Below, piece by piece: positions 27,351 through 35,726 of a stretch of 64,000 nt of DNA. The stretch is taken from the NCBI GenBank assembly GCA_001838165.1, contig KV835881.1, positions 20,135 to 84,134 of the forward strand, given 5' to 3'. The notes beneath the pieces were generated by a model. The model had not been told where the DNA came from. It was given only the letters and a program-made list of their open reading frames with translations, and ran no database searches. Every line of letters starts with the position of its first letter. The stretch's first letter is position 1. The DNA comes from Actinomyces sp. HMSC035G02. Its GTDB lineage: Bacteria > Actinomycetota > Actinomycetes > Actinomycetales > Actinomycetaceae. The translations under genes and the position numbers were made by a program.

Positions 27351-28279
27351 GCGCCGTCAAGGATTCCTCCGGCCCGGTATTCGCGGGCATCGACATCGGC
27401 GGCACCTCCATCAAGTGGATGATCGTCGATGAGGCAGGCACGATCCTTACCCAGGGAAACGAGCCGACCGACCGCGTGGCCGTGGCCGAGCAGGTGGGAC
27501 GCATCGGCGCACGCCTCGCGAGCGACTATCCGGGACTGGTCGGCTTCGGCCTGATTTGCCCCGGCCTCGTTGATGAGGAGAGGGGGATCGTCGTGTACGC
27601 GGCGAACCTCGAGCTGCGCGGTGTTCAGCTGGCCCGTGCGGTCGAGGAGGCTACGGGCGTGCCGACCGCGCTCATGCACGATGGGCGCGCCGCCGGCCTG
27701 GCCGAGGGGCTCCTCGGTGCGGGGCGCGGAGCCTCCTCTTTCCTCATGATGCCCATCGGCACCGGCATCTCCGTGGCCCTCATGCTCGGGGACAACCTGT
27801 GGAGCGGCGCGACGTTCAGTGCCGGCGAGGTCGGGCACGCGCCCGTCTTCCCCGGCGGCGAATCATGCCGCTGCGGATCGCGGGGCTGCCTGGAGGTCTA
27901 CGCCTCCGCGAAGGGCATCGCGAGGCGCTACGAGCAGGCGACCGGCGAGGACATCGGTGCGAAGGCTATCGAAGCCGGTATCGGCACGGATCCTGTTGCG
28001 ACCGAAGTGTGGGAAACGGCTGTGCGCGCCCTCGCCCTGTCGCTCACCCACATGACGCTCACCGTCGACGTCGAGCGCATCATTATCGGCGGCGGCCTGT
28101 CGCACGCAGGGGAGAACCTGCTGGCGCCGCTGCGGGTGGAATTCGCATCGATGCTGACATTCCGCGACGCTCCCGAGATCGTCCGCGCCTCTCTCGGGGG
28201 AGCGGGCGGCCGCTGGGGTGCCGCGATCCTGGCCGCCCGGGTGGGTGGCTCGACGTGCTACGAGAGGTGGCAGCCGTGA
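27347..28279 (+). CDS. ROK-family sugar kinase
   Basis: 310 residues. The ATP-binding motif is intact (FAGIDIGGTSIKWMIVDE), as are the catalytic Asp region (ALMHDGRAAGLAEG) and the ROK zinc site (GHAPVFPGGESCRCGSRGCLE). The family phosphorylates glucose, N-acetylglucosamine, N-acetylmannosamine or MurNAc. With NagB downstream and a NagC-like regulator upstream, an amino-sugar kinase is favoured, but the substrate cannot be read from the sequence. Both ends overlap the neighbouring genes by 4 bp. Confidence 0.88.
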   Translation: MSAVKDSSGPVFAGIDIGGTSIKWMIVDEAGTILTQGNEPTDRVAVAEQVGRIGARLASDYPGLVGFGLICPGLVDEERGIVVYAANLELRGVQLARAVEEATGVPTALMHDGRAAGLAEGLLGAGRGASSFLMMPIGTGISVALMLGDNLWSGATFSAGEVGHAPVFPGGESCRCGSRGCLEVYASAKGIARRYEQATGEDIGAKAIEAGIGTDPVATEVWETAVRALALSLTHMTLTVDVERIIIGGGLSHAGENLLAPLRVEFASMLTFRDAPEIVRASLGGAGGRWGAAILAARVGGSTCYERWQP

Positions 28280-28956
28280 CAACCGTAGAGATTTGCGTGG
28301 AAGATGCTGTGGGCGTGCGCCGTGCGCGCGACGGGGGAGCGGATCGCATTGAGATCTGCACCGACCTGTCGTGCGGTGGCCTGACCCCCGCGTTCGACGA
28401 GGTGGCCGCCGCCCTCGAGGTGGCACCCGCCGGCGGCGTTCAGGTGCTCGTGCGTCCGCGCCCCGGGGACTTCGTCCATACGCGCGAGGAGGTCGACCGC
28501 ATCGCCTCTGATATCGTGACGCTCTCGTCGATCGGTCGGGGAGCGCCGGTGCGCCTCGGCTTCGTGGTCGGCGTCGTTACCCGAGATGGGCAGATCGACG
28601 TGAACGCGGCCGCGCGCCTGCGGGACATTGCCGAGGACGCACCGCTGACCTTCCACCGTGGCTTCGACCAGGTCGTGGATCAGGACCGCGGCCTCGATGT
28701 CCTCATGGAACTTGGGTATGACCGCGTGCTGACGACGGGCGGAGATCCTGCCGTCGCTCAGCCGGACGCCCTCGCCCGCCTCGTAGAGCGCGGGGGAGAC
28801 GACATCATCATCCTGGTGTCGGGTGGCCTGCGCGCTCATAACGTCGCCGAGGTCGTGGCTGCCTCGGGAGCGCGAGAGGTCCACATGCGCGCACCCGGAA
28901 CCTCGGGAACCGATCGGGCGGAGGTCGAGCGAATCGTCGCTGCCCTGCACGGATAA
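28276..28956 (+). CDS. cutC: CutC-family TIM-barrel protein
   Basis: 226 residues starting at GTG 28276, which overlaps the kinase stop; a longer upstream open frame lies inside the kinase gene. Conserved parts are the start VEICVEDAVGVRRARDGGAD, RIEICTDLSCGGLTPA, VRPRPGDF, TFHRGFDQV and LTTGGDPAV. CutC was named for copper tolerance in E. coli, but that role is disputed for many homologues and no copper genes are adjacent. Its place in an amino-sugar/peptide operon argues for a metabolic role. Slightly shorter than the E. coli protein. Confidence 0.88.
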   Translation: MTTVEICVEDAVGVRRARDGGADRIEICTDLSCGGLTPAFDEVAAALEVAPAGGVQVLVRPRPGDFVHTREEVDRIASDIVTLSSIGRGAPVRLGFVVGVVTRDGQIDVNAAARLRDIAEDAPLTFHRGFDQVVDQDRGLDVLMELGYDRVLTTGGDPAVAQPDALARLVERGGDDIIILVSGGLRAHNVAEVVAASGAREVHMRAPGTSGTDRAEVERIVAALHG

Positions 28957-28981
28957 CCCAGATCACACGTTTTCATAAAAT

Positions 28982-29012
28982 CTTCATCGATTCGTCTGAC
29001 AAATCGATGAAG
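28982..29012. promoter_or_regulatory. Candidate operator upstream of nagB
   Basis: A perfect inverted repeat CTTCATCGATT (28982-28992) and AATCGATGAAG (29002-29012) with a 9-bp spacer, 19 bp before nagB in the 75-bp gap after cutC. The size and position fit a repressor site; the ROK regulator is the obvious candidate. Confidence 0.55.
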
Positions 29013-29031
29013 GCGGTGTAAGGTTAAACAC

Positions 29032-29805
29032 ATGAGAATTGGAATTTTCAACGACGAAGATCAGATCGCATCCCTCGCAGCGGACCGCATCCTCGAGGTG
29101 TACCGCGCTAAGCCGAACTTCGTGCTCGGCCTGGCCACCGGCTCCTCGCCGCTGAAGCTCTACGCAGAGCTCGTGCGCCGCTACGAGGCAGGTCAGATCT
29201 CCTTTGCCCAGGTTCGTTCCTACAACCTCGACGAGTACGTGGGCCTGCCCCGCGACCACTACGAGGGGTACGCGAACTTCATCCACCGCAACCTCGTCGA
29301 CCTCGTCGACATGCCCGAGGGTGCGGCACACGGCCCCGACGGCTGGTGCGACGACCTCGAGGCCGGCGCTGCCGCCTACGACGAGGCCATCAAGGCCGAC
29401 GGCGGCATCGACATCCAGGTCCTCGGCATCGGCTCGGACGGCCACATCGGCTTCAACGAGCCCGGCGGCACCCTCGCGTCGCGCACCCACGTGGGCGTCC
29501 TGACCGAGCAGACCCGCCGCGACAATGCCCGCTTCTTCGACGGTGACATCGACCAGGTTCCCACGCACTGCGTGACCCAGGGCCTGGGCACGATCATGGA
29601 CTCGCGCGCGCACATCTTCATCGCCACCGGTGAAGGCAAGGCCGACGCTGTCAAGGCCATGATCGAGGGCGGCGTCACCCAGCGTTGGCCCGCGTCCATC
29701 CTCCAGCACCACCCCGACGTCACCGTGCTCCTCGACGAGGCCGCCGCCTCCAAGCTCGAGCTCGCGGACTTCTACAAGGAGGTCTGGGAGAAGGAACACC
29801 TGTGA
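29032..29805 (+). CDS. nagB: Glucosamine-6-phosphate deaminase
   Basis: 257 residues, close to the usual 260. It converts glucosamine 6-phosphate to fructose 6-phosphate and ammonia. Markers are LGLATGSSPLKLY (phosphate loop), FAQVRSYNLDEYVGL with the catalytic Asp, the LGIGSDGHIGFNEPG motif with the active-site His, and SRTHVGVLT. nagA, which deacetylates the substrate's precursor, is absent from the window. It is separated from the ROK/M81/CutC operon only by a gap holding a palindrome and is followed by a terminator. Confidence 0.95.
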   Translation: MRIGIFNDEDQIASLAADRILEVYRAKPNFVLGLATGSSPLKLYAELVRRYEAGQISFAQVRSYNLDEYVGLPRDHYEGYANFIHRNLVDLVDMPEGAAHGPDGWCDDLEAGAAAYDEAIKADGGIDIQVLGIGSDGHIGFNEPGGTLASRTHVGVLTEQTRRDNARFFDGDIDQVPTHCVTQGLGTIMDSRAHIFIATGEGKADAVKAMIEGGVTQRWPASILQHHPDVTVLLDEAAASKLELADFYKEVWEKEHL

Positions 29806-29827
29806 GATAGGTTCCCCACCCGACTTC

Positions 29828-29857
29828 GCCCCGGCCTCGCTAACGCGAGGTCGGGGC
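29828..29857 (+). terminator. Intrinsic terminator of nagB
   Basis: A 13-bp stem GCCCCGGCCTCGC/GCGAGGTCGGGGC (one G-U) with loop TAAC, followed by CTTATTGTG. It contains the recurring CCCCGGCCTCG word. Confidence 0.8.
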
Positions 29858-29939
29858 CTTATTGTGAGCGTCGCTTCTTCGCTCCCGGCGCACGCGTGCC
29901 GCCCGTTGGAAGCATCCCCGGGCACGTACAATGGTCCCC

Positions 29940-30272
29940 ATGCGTAATGCCCTCGACGAACCCACCGGCCCCTCCGCGCCCTCCGGTCCCTCCACCGCGT
30001 CTTCGACCGGCCTGCTGGAGCGTACCGAGACCCGCAAGGAGCGCACCGGCGGGGACGGCGACCGCTTCGCCCACTTCGTGCGCAAGGATAAGGCGAACTC
30101 GTCCATGGTGACGGGCCAGCCCGTCGTCGCTCTGTGTGGCAAGGTGTGGATCCCCACCCGCGACGCCTCGCAGTACCCGGTGTGCCCCACCTGCAAGGAG
30201 CTGCGCGATTCGATGGGAAAGAATGGGCGTAACTGGCCCTTCTCCGACGGTGGAAAGGGCTCCGGCAAGTGA
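29940..30272 (+). CDS. DUF3039 domain-containing protein
   Basis: 110 residues. A disordered Ser/Pro-rich N-terminus precedes the conserved actinobacterial DUF3039 core (about 40-100): GDRFAHFVRKDK, GQPVVALCGKVWIPTRD and the paired cysteines in YPVCPTCKEL. The three cysteines suggest metal binding. TACAAT at 29927-29932 looks like a -10 element, so translation is probably leaderless from ATG 29940, although ATG 29931 is in frame. The next gene, a helicase, overlaps its stop by 4 bp. This pairing recurs in actinobacteria, but the function is unknown. Confidence 0.85.
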   Translation: MRNALDEPTGPSAPSGPSTASSTGLLERTETRKERTGGDGDRFAHFVRKDKANSSMVTGQPVVALCGKVWIPTRDASQYPVCPTCKELRDSMGKNGRNWPFSDGGKGSGK

Positions 30273-32011
30273 GCGAGACGACCCGGCGCGCACCCGTTGG
30301 CAGGCTGCGCGCCTGGCAGGCCGCTGCCTTGGATCGGTACATGGCGACCTCGCCGCGCGATTTTCTGGCGGTCGCGACCCCGGGCGCAGGTAAGACGACC
30401 TTCGCCCTGACGCTCGCGACCGAGCTGATCGCCCGCGGCATCGTCGACAAGCTCACCGTTGTGTGCCCCACCGAGCACCTCAAGGGCCAGTGGGCCTCGA
30501 GCGCCGCGCGCTTCGGCATCCACATCGACCCCGACTTCACGAACTCGCAGGGCGTTGCCGGCTCGCACTTCGACGGCGTGGCCGTCACCTACGCGCAGAT
30601 CGGCTCCAACCCGGCCGTTCACGCGGCGCGCACCCGCGCCTACCGCACCCTCGTCATCCTCGACGAGATCCACCACGCCGGCGATTCCCTCTCGTGGGGC
30701 GACGGCGTGCGCGAGGCCTTCACGGACGCGACGCGCCGCCTGGCTCTGACGGGCACGCCCTTCCGATCCGACACCTCTCCGATCCCCTTCGTCACCTACG
30801 AGGAGGACGAGGAGGGCATCCGACGTTCGCGCGCGGACTACACCTACGGCTATGGTGACGCCCTCAAGGACGGCGTCGTGCGTCCCGTCTTGTTCATGTC
30901 CTACTCGGGGCAAATGGCCTGGCGTACCAGCGCGGGCGACGAGGTCAGCGCCCGCCTGGGCGAGCCTCTCACCAAGGACATGATGAAGCAGGCCTGGCGC
31001 ACTGCGCTGGACCCCAAGGGCGAGTGGATCCCCGCTGTCCTGCGAGCCGCCGACATGCGCCTCGAAGAGGTGCGCCGCGCCGTGCCCGACGCGGGCGGCC
31101 TCGTGATCGCCTCCAACCAGGAGCACGCGCGCGCCTACGCCCGTCACCTGCGCCTCATCACCGGCAAGGCTCCCACGATCGTCCTGTCCGACGACGCGGA
31201 CGCATCCGACCGCATTTCCGAGTTCGCCGACTCTACCGATAAGTGGATGGTCGCCGTGCGCATGGTGTCCGAGGGCGTCGACGTGCCCCGCCTCGCGGTC
31301 GGCGTCTACGCGACCAACGCCTCCACGCCGCTGTTCTTCGCCCAGGCGATCGGCCGCTACGTGCGAGCCCGGCGCCGCGGCGAGACGGCCACCGTCTTCA
31401 TTCCCTCCGTCGTGCCCCTGCTGACCCTCGCCGGCGGCATGGAGGTCGAACGCGACCATGCGCTCGACCGTCCCAAGCGCGACGAGGCCAGCGAAGACGA
31501 CATGTGGAATCCCGAGGACGCTCTCGTCGCGGCCGCGAACCGCGAGGAGAAAGCTTCCTCCGACCTGCTCTCACAGTTCGAGGTCCTGGGCGCGGACGCT
31601 GAATTCGACGGCGTCCTGTTCGACGGAGCCGCGTGGGGCGCGGGCGCCGAGGTCGGCTCGGAGGAAGAGCAGGAATACCTGGGTATTCCCGGCCTGCTGG
31701 ACGCCGATCAGGTGACGACCCTGCTGCGCGCTCGCCAGGCCGACCAGGTTGCCGCGCAGAAGAAGACCCGCGCCGCGCAGAAGATGCGCGAGGAGAACGC
31801 CGGCATACCCGCCCACAAGCTACGAGCCGCCAAGCGCAAGGAACTCCAGCACCTGGTCTCCACGTGGTCGCGCCGCTCCGGAGAAACCCACGCGACCATC
31901 CACTCGCGCCTTCGCTCGCGCTGCGGCGGCCCCGAGGTCGCCCAGGCGACGACCGAGCAGATCGAGGCCCGTATCGCCCTGCTGCGCGAGTGGTTCGTCG
32001 GCCGCCACTGA
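30269..32011 (+). CDS. SF2 DEAD/DEAH-type helicase
   Basis: 580 residues. Helicase core: motif I ATPGAGKTT, motif II DEIHHAGD, motif III ALTGTPFRSD, then RecA2 motifs VRMVSEGVDVPRLAVGVYAT and FAQAIGRYVRAR. The C-terminal third (about 440-580) is charged, with no domain I recognise. Probably a DNA- or RNA-dependent ATPase of the RadD/XPB-like group. GTG start inside the DUF3039 stop, so the two are co-translated and may act together. Confidence 0.87.
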   Translation: MSETTRRAPVGRLRAWQAAALDRYMATSPRDFLAVATPGAGKTTFALTLATELIARGIVDKLTVVCPTEHLKGQWASSAARFGIHIDPDFTNSQGVAGSHFDGVAVTYAQIGSNPAVHAARTRAYRTLVILDEIHHAGDSLSWGDGVREAFTDATRRLALTGTPFRSDTSPIPFVTYEEDEEGIRRSRADYTYGYGDALKDGVVRPVLFMSYSGQMAWRTSAGDEVSARLGEPLTKDMMKQAWRTALDPKGEWIPAVLRAADMRLEEVRRAVPDAGGLVIASNQEHARAYARHLRLITGKAPTIVLSDDADASDRISEFADSTDKWMVAVRMVSEGVDVPRLAVGVYATNASTPLFFAQAIGRYVRARRRGETATVFIPSVVPLLTLAGGMEVERDHALDRPKRDEASEDDMWNPEDALVAAANREEKASSDLLSQFEVLGADAEFDGVLFDGAAWGAGAEVGSEEEQEYLGIPGLLDADQVTTLLRARQADQVAAQKKTRAAQKMREENAGIPAHKLRAAKRKELQHLVSTWSRRSGETHATIHSRLRSRCGGPEVAQATTEQIEARIALLREWFVGRH

Positions 32012-32078
32012 AGCGCGTTTTTGTAGCGTCTGCTCCATGTCAATCTGACAAGAGATGCTGAGCGCGCGCTTGGCAGGA

Positions 32079-32175
32079 TTCAACCTGATCGGGAGCATTC
32101 AACCTGATCAGAAGGGGTTGAATCTTCCCGATCGGGTGTCACACCCCATCGGTAATAAGCCTGTCGTGGATAACC
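32079..32175. repeat. GATCGGG/TTCAACC repeat, copy 2 (element E)
   Basis: Contains ATTCAACCTGATCGGGA, then ATTCAACCTGATCAG, GGTTGAATCTTCCCGATCGG and GTGTCACACCCCATCGGTAA. Near-reverse complement of the start of 18431-18540 and direct repeat of 32367-32425. Confidence 0.65.
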
Positions 32176-32226
32176 GGCCCGAGAGATGCTCCGACAAGCC
32201 TCCACCCGAGCCAGACCAGGCGGTGC

Positions 32227-32309
32227 TGCACTAGATGCAGCAGCAATGCACTAGTTAGGAGTGCATTGCACTGCCTTCTATCTAGTGCAAAGCTGCGCCA
32301 AGTAGTGCA
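32227..32309. repeat. Mirror-symmetric array of TGCACTAG 8-mers (2 direct + 2 inverted)
   Basis: TGCACTAG at 32227 and 32247 (20-bp period) and its reverse complement at 32282 and, with one mismatch, at 32302 (again 20 bp). Both pairs are centred on 32268. Same plan as the 7189-7289 array but a different core word. Confidence 0.6.
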
Positions 32310-32366
32310 CTGCTGCTGAGCTACAAGCTCACGTGCGGCGGGGTAAGCCCCAATGTGTCGTTACGC

Positions 32367-32425
32367 GGTTGAATGCTCCCGATTGGGTGTCACACCCCGT
32401 CGGTAACAGGCTTCATTGTGGATCC
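32367..32425. repeat. GATCGGG/TTCAACC repeat, copy 3 (element E)
   Basis: GGTTGAATGCTCCCGATTGG followed by GTGTCACACCCCGTCGGTAA matches 32117-32165 with few changes, in the same orientation. Confidence 0.65.
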
Positions 32426-32589
32426 GGCAGTCGATGTGGGCTCACGCTCGCAGCACACGATCATGCCTCAACCCCAGATCCACAGACACGAAAAGCCTCC
32501 CATTCCTCAGACGGCTTAATCGATGTCCAAGAAACGGGAGGCAGTTCAGAAACGAGGAGGCCGGGGCTTCGTCGTGCGAGAGCTGAGGG

Positions 32590-33933
32590 TCAGTCGACCT
32601 TCTCGTAGCGCGTGGGGATCGCGGCCTCGCCCTCGGAGAGGCGCCACGCCTGGTAGGGCAGCTCGTTGCGGGCGCGCAGGTGGTGCTCCTGGGCGCGGGA
32701 CAGCGCCTCGGAACCCCATGCGGCGGCGTCGATTTGGCCGCCGCGGACCAGCTGGACCTGCAGCGGGCGGGCGCCGCGCTCGGCGAGGAGGGCCTGGCCC
32801 TCTTCGAAGGAGGTGCCGACGAGCAGGAGCTCCTCGGTCGCGTAGCCGTCCTCGCCCAGGACGCGGCCGGCGACCTTGCGCCCGCCGACAGTGGACTTCG
32901 ACTCGGCCTTCTTGGCGACAAGAACGGTCTCGCCGTTGGAATCCTCGCGCTGGACGACCTTGTACACCAGGGCGGCCGTCGGCACGCCCGAGCCCGTCAC
33001 CAGCTTGGTGCCCACGCCGTAGGAGTCCACGGGGGCCGCACCCAGGGCGGCGATCGCGTACTCGTCCAGGTCGGAGGTCACCGTGATCTTCGTGGTGGTG
33101 GCGCCCATCGCGTCGAGCTGTCCGCGCACCTTGAAGGCCTCGGCGACAAGGTCGCCCGAATCCAGGCGCACAGCGCCCAGCTCGCCGCCCGCAGCGCGCG
33201 CGGCCTCGACCGCGTTGATGACGCCCTGCCTGATGTCGTAGGTGTCCACGAGCAGGGTCGTGCCCGCGCCCAGCTTGGCAACCTGGGAGTCGAAGGCGTC
33301 GCGCTCGGTGTCGTGCAGGAGTGTGAATGCGTGGGCGGCCGTGCCGATGCAACGGATCCCGTAGCGCTTGGCGGCCTCAAGGTCGGAGGTGCCCTGGAAA
33401 CCGCCGATGATGGCGGCGCGTGCGGCGGAGACCGCTGCGCGCTCGTGGGCGCGGCGAGCACCCATGTCCATGCAGGGACGGCCGTGGGCGGCGATCGTCA
33501 TACGCGAGGCGGCCGAAGCCACCGCGCAATCGTGGTTGAGGATCGACAGGAGTAGCGTCTCCAGGAGCGTGCAATCCGCGAACGTACCCTCAACGGTCAG
33601 CAGGGGAGAGCCGGGGAAGTAGCACTCGCCCTCGGCGTAGCCCCAGATGTCGCCCGTGAAACGCCACGAGGCGAGGAACTGGGCGGCCTCCTCGGAGATG
33701 ATCCCCTGGTCTTTCAACCAATCGATCTGCTCCGCGTCGAACTCGAAGCGTTCCAGGGCCTCGAGAATGCGACCGGTGCCGGCGACAACGCCGAAGCGTC
33801 GCGTGGCGGGCAGGCGGCGCCCAAACAGCTCAAACGTGCAGCGACGATGCGCGGTGCCATCCTTCAGGGCGGCGTCGAGCATCGTGAGCTCGTACATATC
33901 AGTCAGCAATGAAGTAGATGTCGATGCAGGCAT
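32590..33933 (-). CDS. pncB: Nicotinate phosphoribosyltransferase
   Basis: 447 residues. It forms nicotinate mononucleotide from nicotinate and PRPP in NAD salvage. Family segments are TSLLTDMYELTML at the N-terminus, VEGTFADCTLLETLLLSILN, FQGTSDLEAAKRYGI, VDTYDIRQGVINAV and VRLDSGDL. The start ATG at 33933 is the first in-frame ATG giving the conserved LLTDMYELTM start. Its divergent placement next to clpS matches the pncB1-clpS order in mycobacteria, suggesting an ancestral arrangement. Confidence 0.95.
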   Translation of the reverse strand: MPASTSTSLLTDMYELTMLDAALKDGTAHRRCTFELFGRRLPATRRFGVVAGTGRILEALERFEFDAEQIDWLKDQGIISEEAAQFLASWRFTGDIWGYAEGECYFPGSPLLTVEGTFADCTLLETLLLSILNHDCAVASAASRMTIAAHGRPCMDMGARRAHERAAVSAARAAIIGGFQGTSDLEAAKRYGIRCIGTAAHAFTLLHDTERDAFDSQVAKLGAGTTLLVDTYDIRQGVINAVEAARAAGGELGAVRLDSGDLVAEAFKVRGQLDAMGATTTKITVTSDLDEYAIAALGAAPVDSYGVGTKLVTGSGVPTAALVYKVVQREDSNGETVLVAKKAESKSTVGGRKVAGRVLGEDGYATEELLLVGTSFEEGQALLAERGARPLQVQLVRGGQIDAAAWGSEALSRAQEHHLRARNELPYQAWRLSEGEAAIPTRYEKVD

Positions 33934-34014
33934 ACTGTGAGCCTACCCTGAGAAGCGTGTCACCGGGGTGCGAATTTCCTTCCCTGATACACAAATCCGT
34001 CTTAGTGTTGACGT

Positions 34015-34302
34015 ATGACAACGATCTTCCAACCCGCGTCCCGCACGCACGAGGCACCCACCGCGGTGCCGCGTTGGCGTGCCGTCGTGTGGGACGATCC
34101 TGTCAACCTCATGAGCTACGTGAGCGCTGTTTTTCGCCAGTATTTTGGCTATTCCGCCGCCCGCGCGGAGGAACTCATGATGGCCGTTCATACGCGCGGA
34201 CGTGCCACCGTCTCCACGGGAGTGCGCGAACGCATCGAGGCGGACGTCATGGCCATGCACTCCTACGGTCTACGCGCCACCATCGAAGAGGACCGGGACT
34301 GA
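34015..34302 (+). CDS. clpS: ATP-dependent Clp protease adaptor
   Basis: 95 residues. After a disordered N-terminal 20, the ClpS core reads RWRAVVWDDPVNLMSYVSAV and TRGRATVSTGVRERIEADVM, including the Asp-Asp-Pro-hydrophobic loop that binds N-degrons. It docks on ClpC or ClpA and delivers N-end-rule substrates. A DUF2017 gene follows within 5 bp, as in other actinobacteria. Confidence 0.93.
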   Translation: MTTIFQPASRTHEAPTAVPRWRAVVWDDPVNLMSYVSAVFRQYFGYSAARAEELMMAVHTRGRATVSTGVRERIEADVMAMHSYGLRATIEEDRD

Positions 34303-34306
34303 AGAT

Positions 34307-34879
34307 ATGGAAGGCTTCGCTCTTCGAGACGGTGTCTACGCCTCGTCGATGAGCGACGGCGAGGCGCTCCTCCTGCGTCAGTTGGCGACGGAGGTTCTCG
34401 TCGTCTTGGATGATCCCGGTGAGTACGCCGCGACCTCGTCCATGGTGAATGCTGCCACCGAGACCGAACAGCGACGAGACGAACCCCGCGAACGTACCCT
34501 GCGTATGCTGCTGCCCTCGATGAGCGAGGATGACGAGGACGCTGGCCGCCTGCGCGCCCTGACCGAGGATTCTCTGCGCACCGACAAGTCCGTCCGTTTG
34601 CGCGCCATCGTCGGCGATCTTGACCACATCGTCCACGGTGAGAGTGACACCATCAGGATCCAGCCCGAGGCCGTGTGGTCCTGGCTGGGGGCTCTCAATG
34701 ACATTAGGCTCGGCTTAGCCGGTGAGCTGGGCCTATCGGATCAGCAAGACGCTCAGCGCATCGAAGAATTGGCGCTCAGTGAGCCGACGGGGGAGCGCTC
34801 GCAAACCGTCGCCGCCATCTATATGCTCATTACATGGTGGCAGGACTCACTCCTAGAAGCCGTCAATAATTCTCAGTAA
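34307..34879 (+). CDS. DUF2017 family protein
   Basis: 190 residues from ATG 34307, 4 bp after the clpS stop. A longer frame begins inside clpS and is discarded. Mostly helical and acidic, with a C-terminal conserved helix ending AAIYMLITWWQDSLLEAV and a central ERTLRMLLPSMSEDDEDAGR. The family sits beside clpS throughout Actinobacteria. Function unknown; a link to Clp proteolysis is inferred only from position. Confidence 0.85.
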   Translation: MEGFALRDGVYASSMSDGEALLLRQLATEVLVVLDDPGEYAATSSMVNAATETEQRRDEPRERTLRMLLPSMSEDDEDAGRLRALTEDSLRTDKSVRLRAIVGDLDHIVHGESDTIRIQPEAVWSWLGALNDIRLGLAGELGLSDQQDAQRIEELALSEPTGERSQTVAAIYMLITWWQDSLLEAVNNSQ

Positions 34880-34895
34880 CGCATAAGGTCGAGAC

Positions 34896-35726
34896 ATGAA
34901 CAACGCCCCGATCGGAATTTTCGACTCGGGCCTAGGTGGGCTGACGGTGGCGCGCGCAGTCATCGACAAGCTGCCCGACGAAGAGATCATCTACCTGGGC
35001 GACACCGAGCACACGCCTTACGGCCCGCGAGCTATCGCGCAGGTTCGCTCGCTGACGCTGTCCGCCCTCGACGAGCTGGCCTCGCGCGGCGTGAAGGCGC
35101 TCGTTATTGCCTGCAACACGGCGACGGCCGCCGCGCTCGCGGACGCTCGGGAACGCTACTGGATCGATGCCGGCATCCCCGTTATCGAGGTCATCACTCC
35201 GGCTGCGCGCCAGAGCGTCATCGCCACGCGTAACCACCACGTGGGTGTCATCGGTACGAAGGCCACCATCCAGTCCGAGGCGTACCTACGCGCGCTCGCA
35301 GCCGTCCCCGGGCTGACGGTCAGCCAGCAGGCGTGTCCCGCTTTCGTCGAGTTCGTCGAGGCCGGGGTGACCACGGGCGAGGAGATCGAGGCTGTGGCGC
35401 GCGAGTATCTGACGCCGTTGAAGGAAGCGGGCGTGGACACGCTGATCCTGGGGTGCACGCACTACCCGCTGCTCACCGGCGTTATCGGTCGCATCATGGG
35501 CGAGGGGGTCACGCTCGTGACCTCCTCCGAGGCGACCGCGAACGTCACCTACAACGAGCTCGTGGACCGCGGGCTCCTGCATGATCCATGGCCCGCAGGT
35601 GAAGGGCCGCAGCACCAGTTCCTGGCCACGGGCGCTTCCGACGCGTTCCCGCGCCTGGCTCGCCGTTTCCTCGGTCCCGAGGTGGGCTCCGTTGCTCGCG
35701 TGAATACCGGTGGTGGTATCGCGTGA
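34896..35726 (+). CDS. murI: Glutamate racemase
   Basis: 276 residues. It supplies D-glutamate for peptidoglycan. The two catalytic cysteines are visible in VIACNTATA and LILGCTHYPLL, with IGIFDSGLGGLTV at the N-terminus and EHTPYGPR downstream. Its stop overlaps the next gene's start by 4 bp. Confidence 0.95.
   Translation: MNNAPIGIFDSGLGGLTVARAVIDKLPDEEIIYLGDTEHTPYGPRAIAQVRSLTLSALDELASRGVKALVIACNTATAAALADARERYWIDAGIPVIEVITPAARQSVIATRNHHVGVIGTKATIQSEAYLRALAAVPGLTVSQQACPAFVEFVEAGVTTGEEIEAVAREYLTPLKEAGVDTLILGCTHYPLLTGVIGRIMGEGVTLVTSSEATANVTYNELVDRGLLHDPWPAGEGPQHQFLATGASDAFPRLARRFLGPEVGSVARVNTGGGIA

Larger units (their letters stand above)
32040..32430. other. Third non-coding repeat island
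   Basis: The 580-bp gap between the convergent helicase and pncB genes holds two direct copies of element E and a mirror-symmetric TGCACTAG array, with no supportable gene. Bases 32430-32589 contain only a weak GCCTCCC/GGGAGGC pairing with a long loop. Confidence 0.65.
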
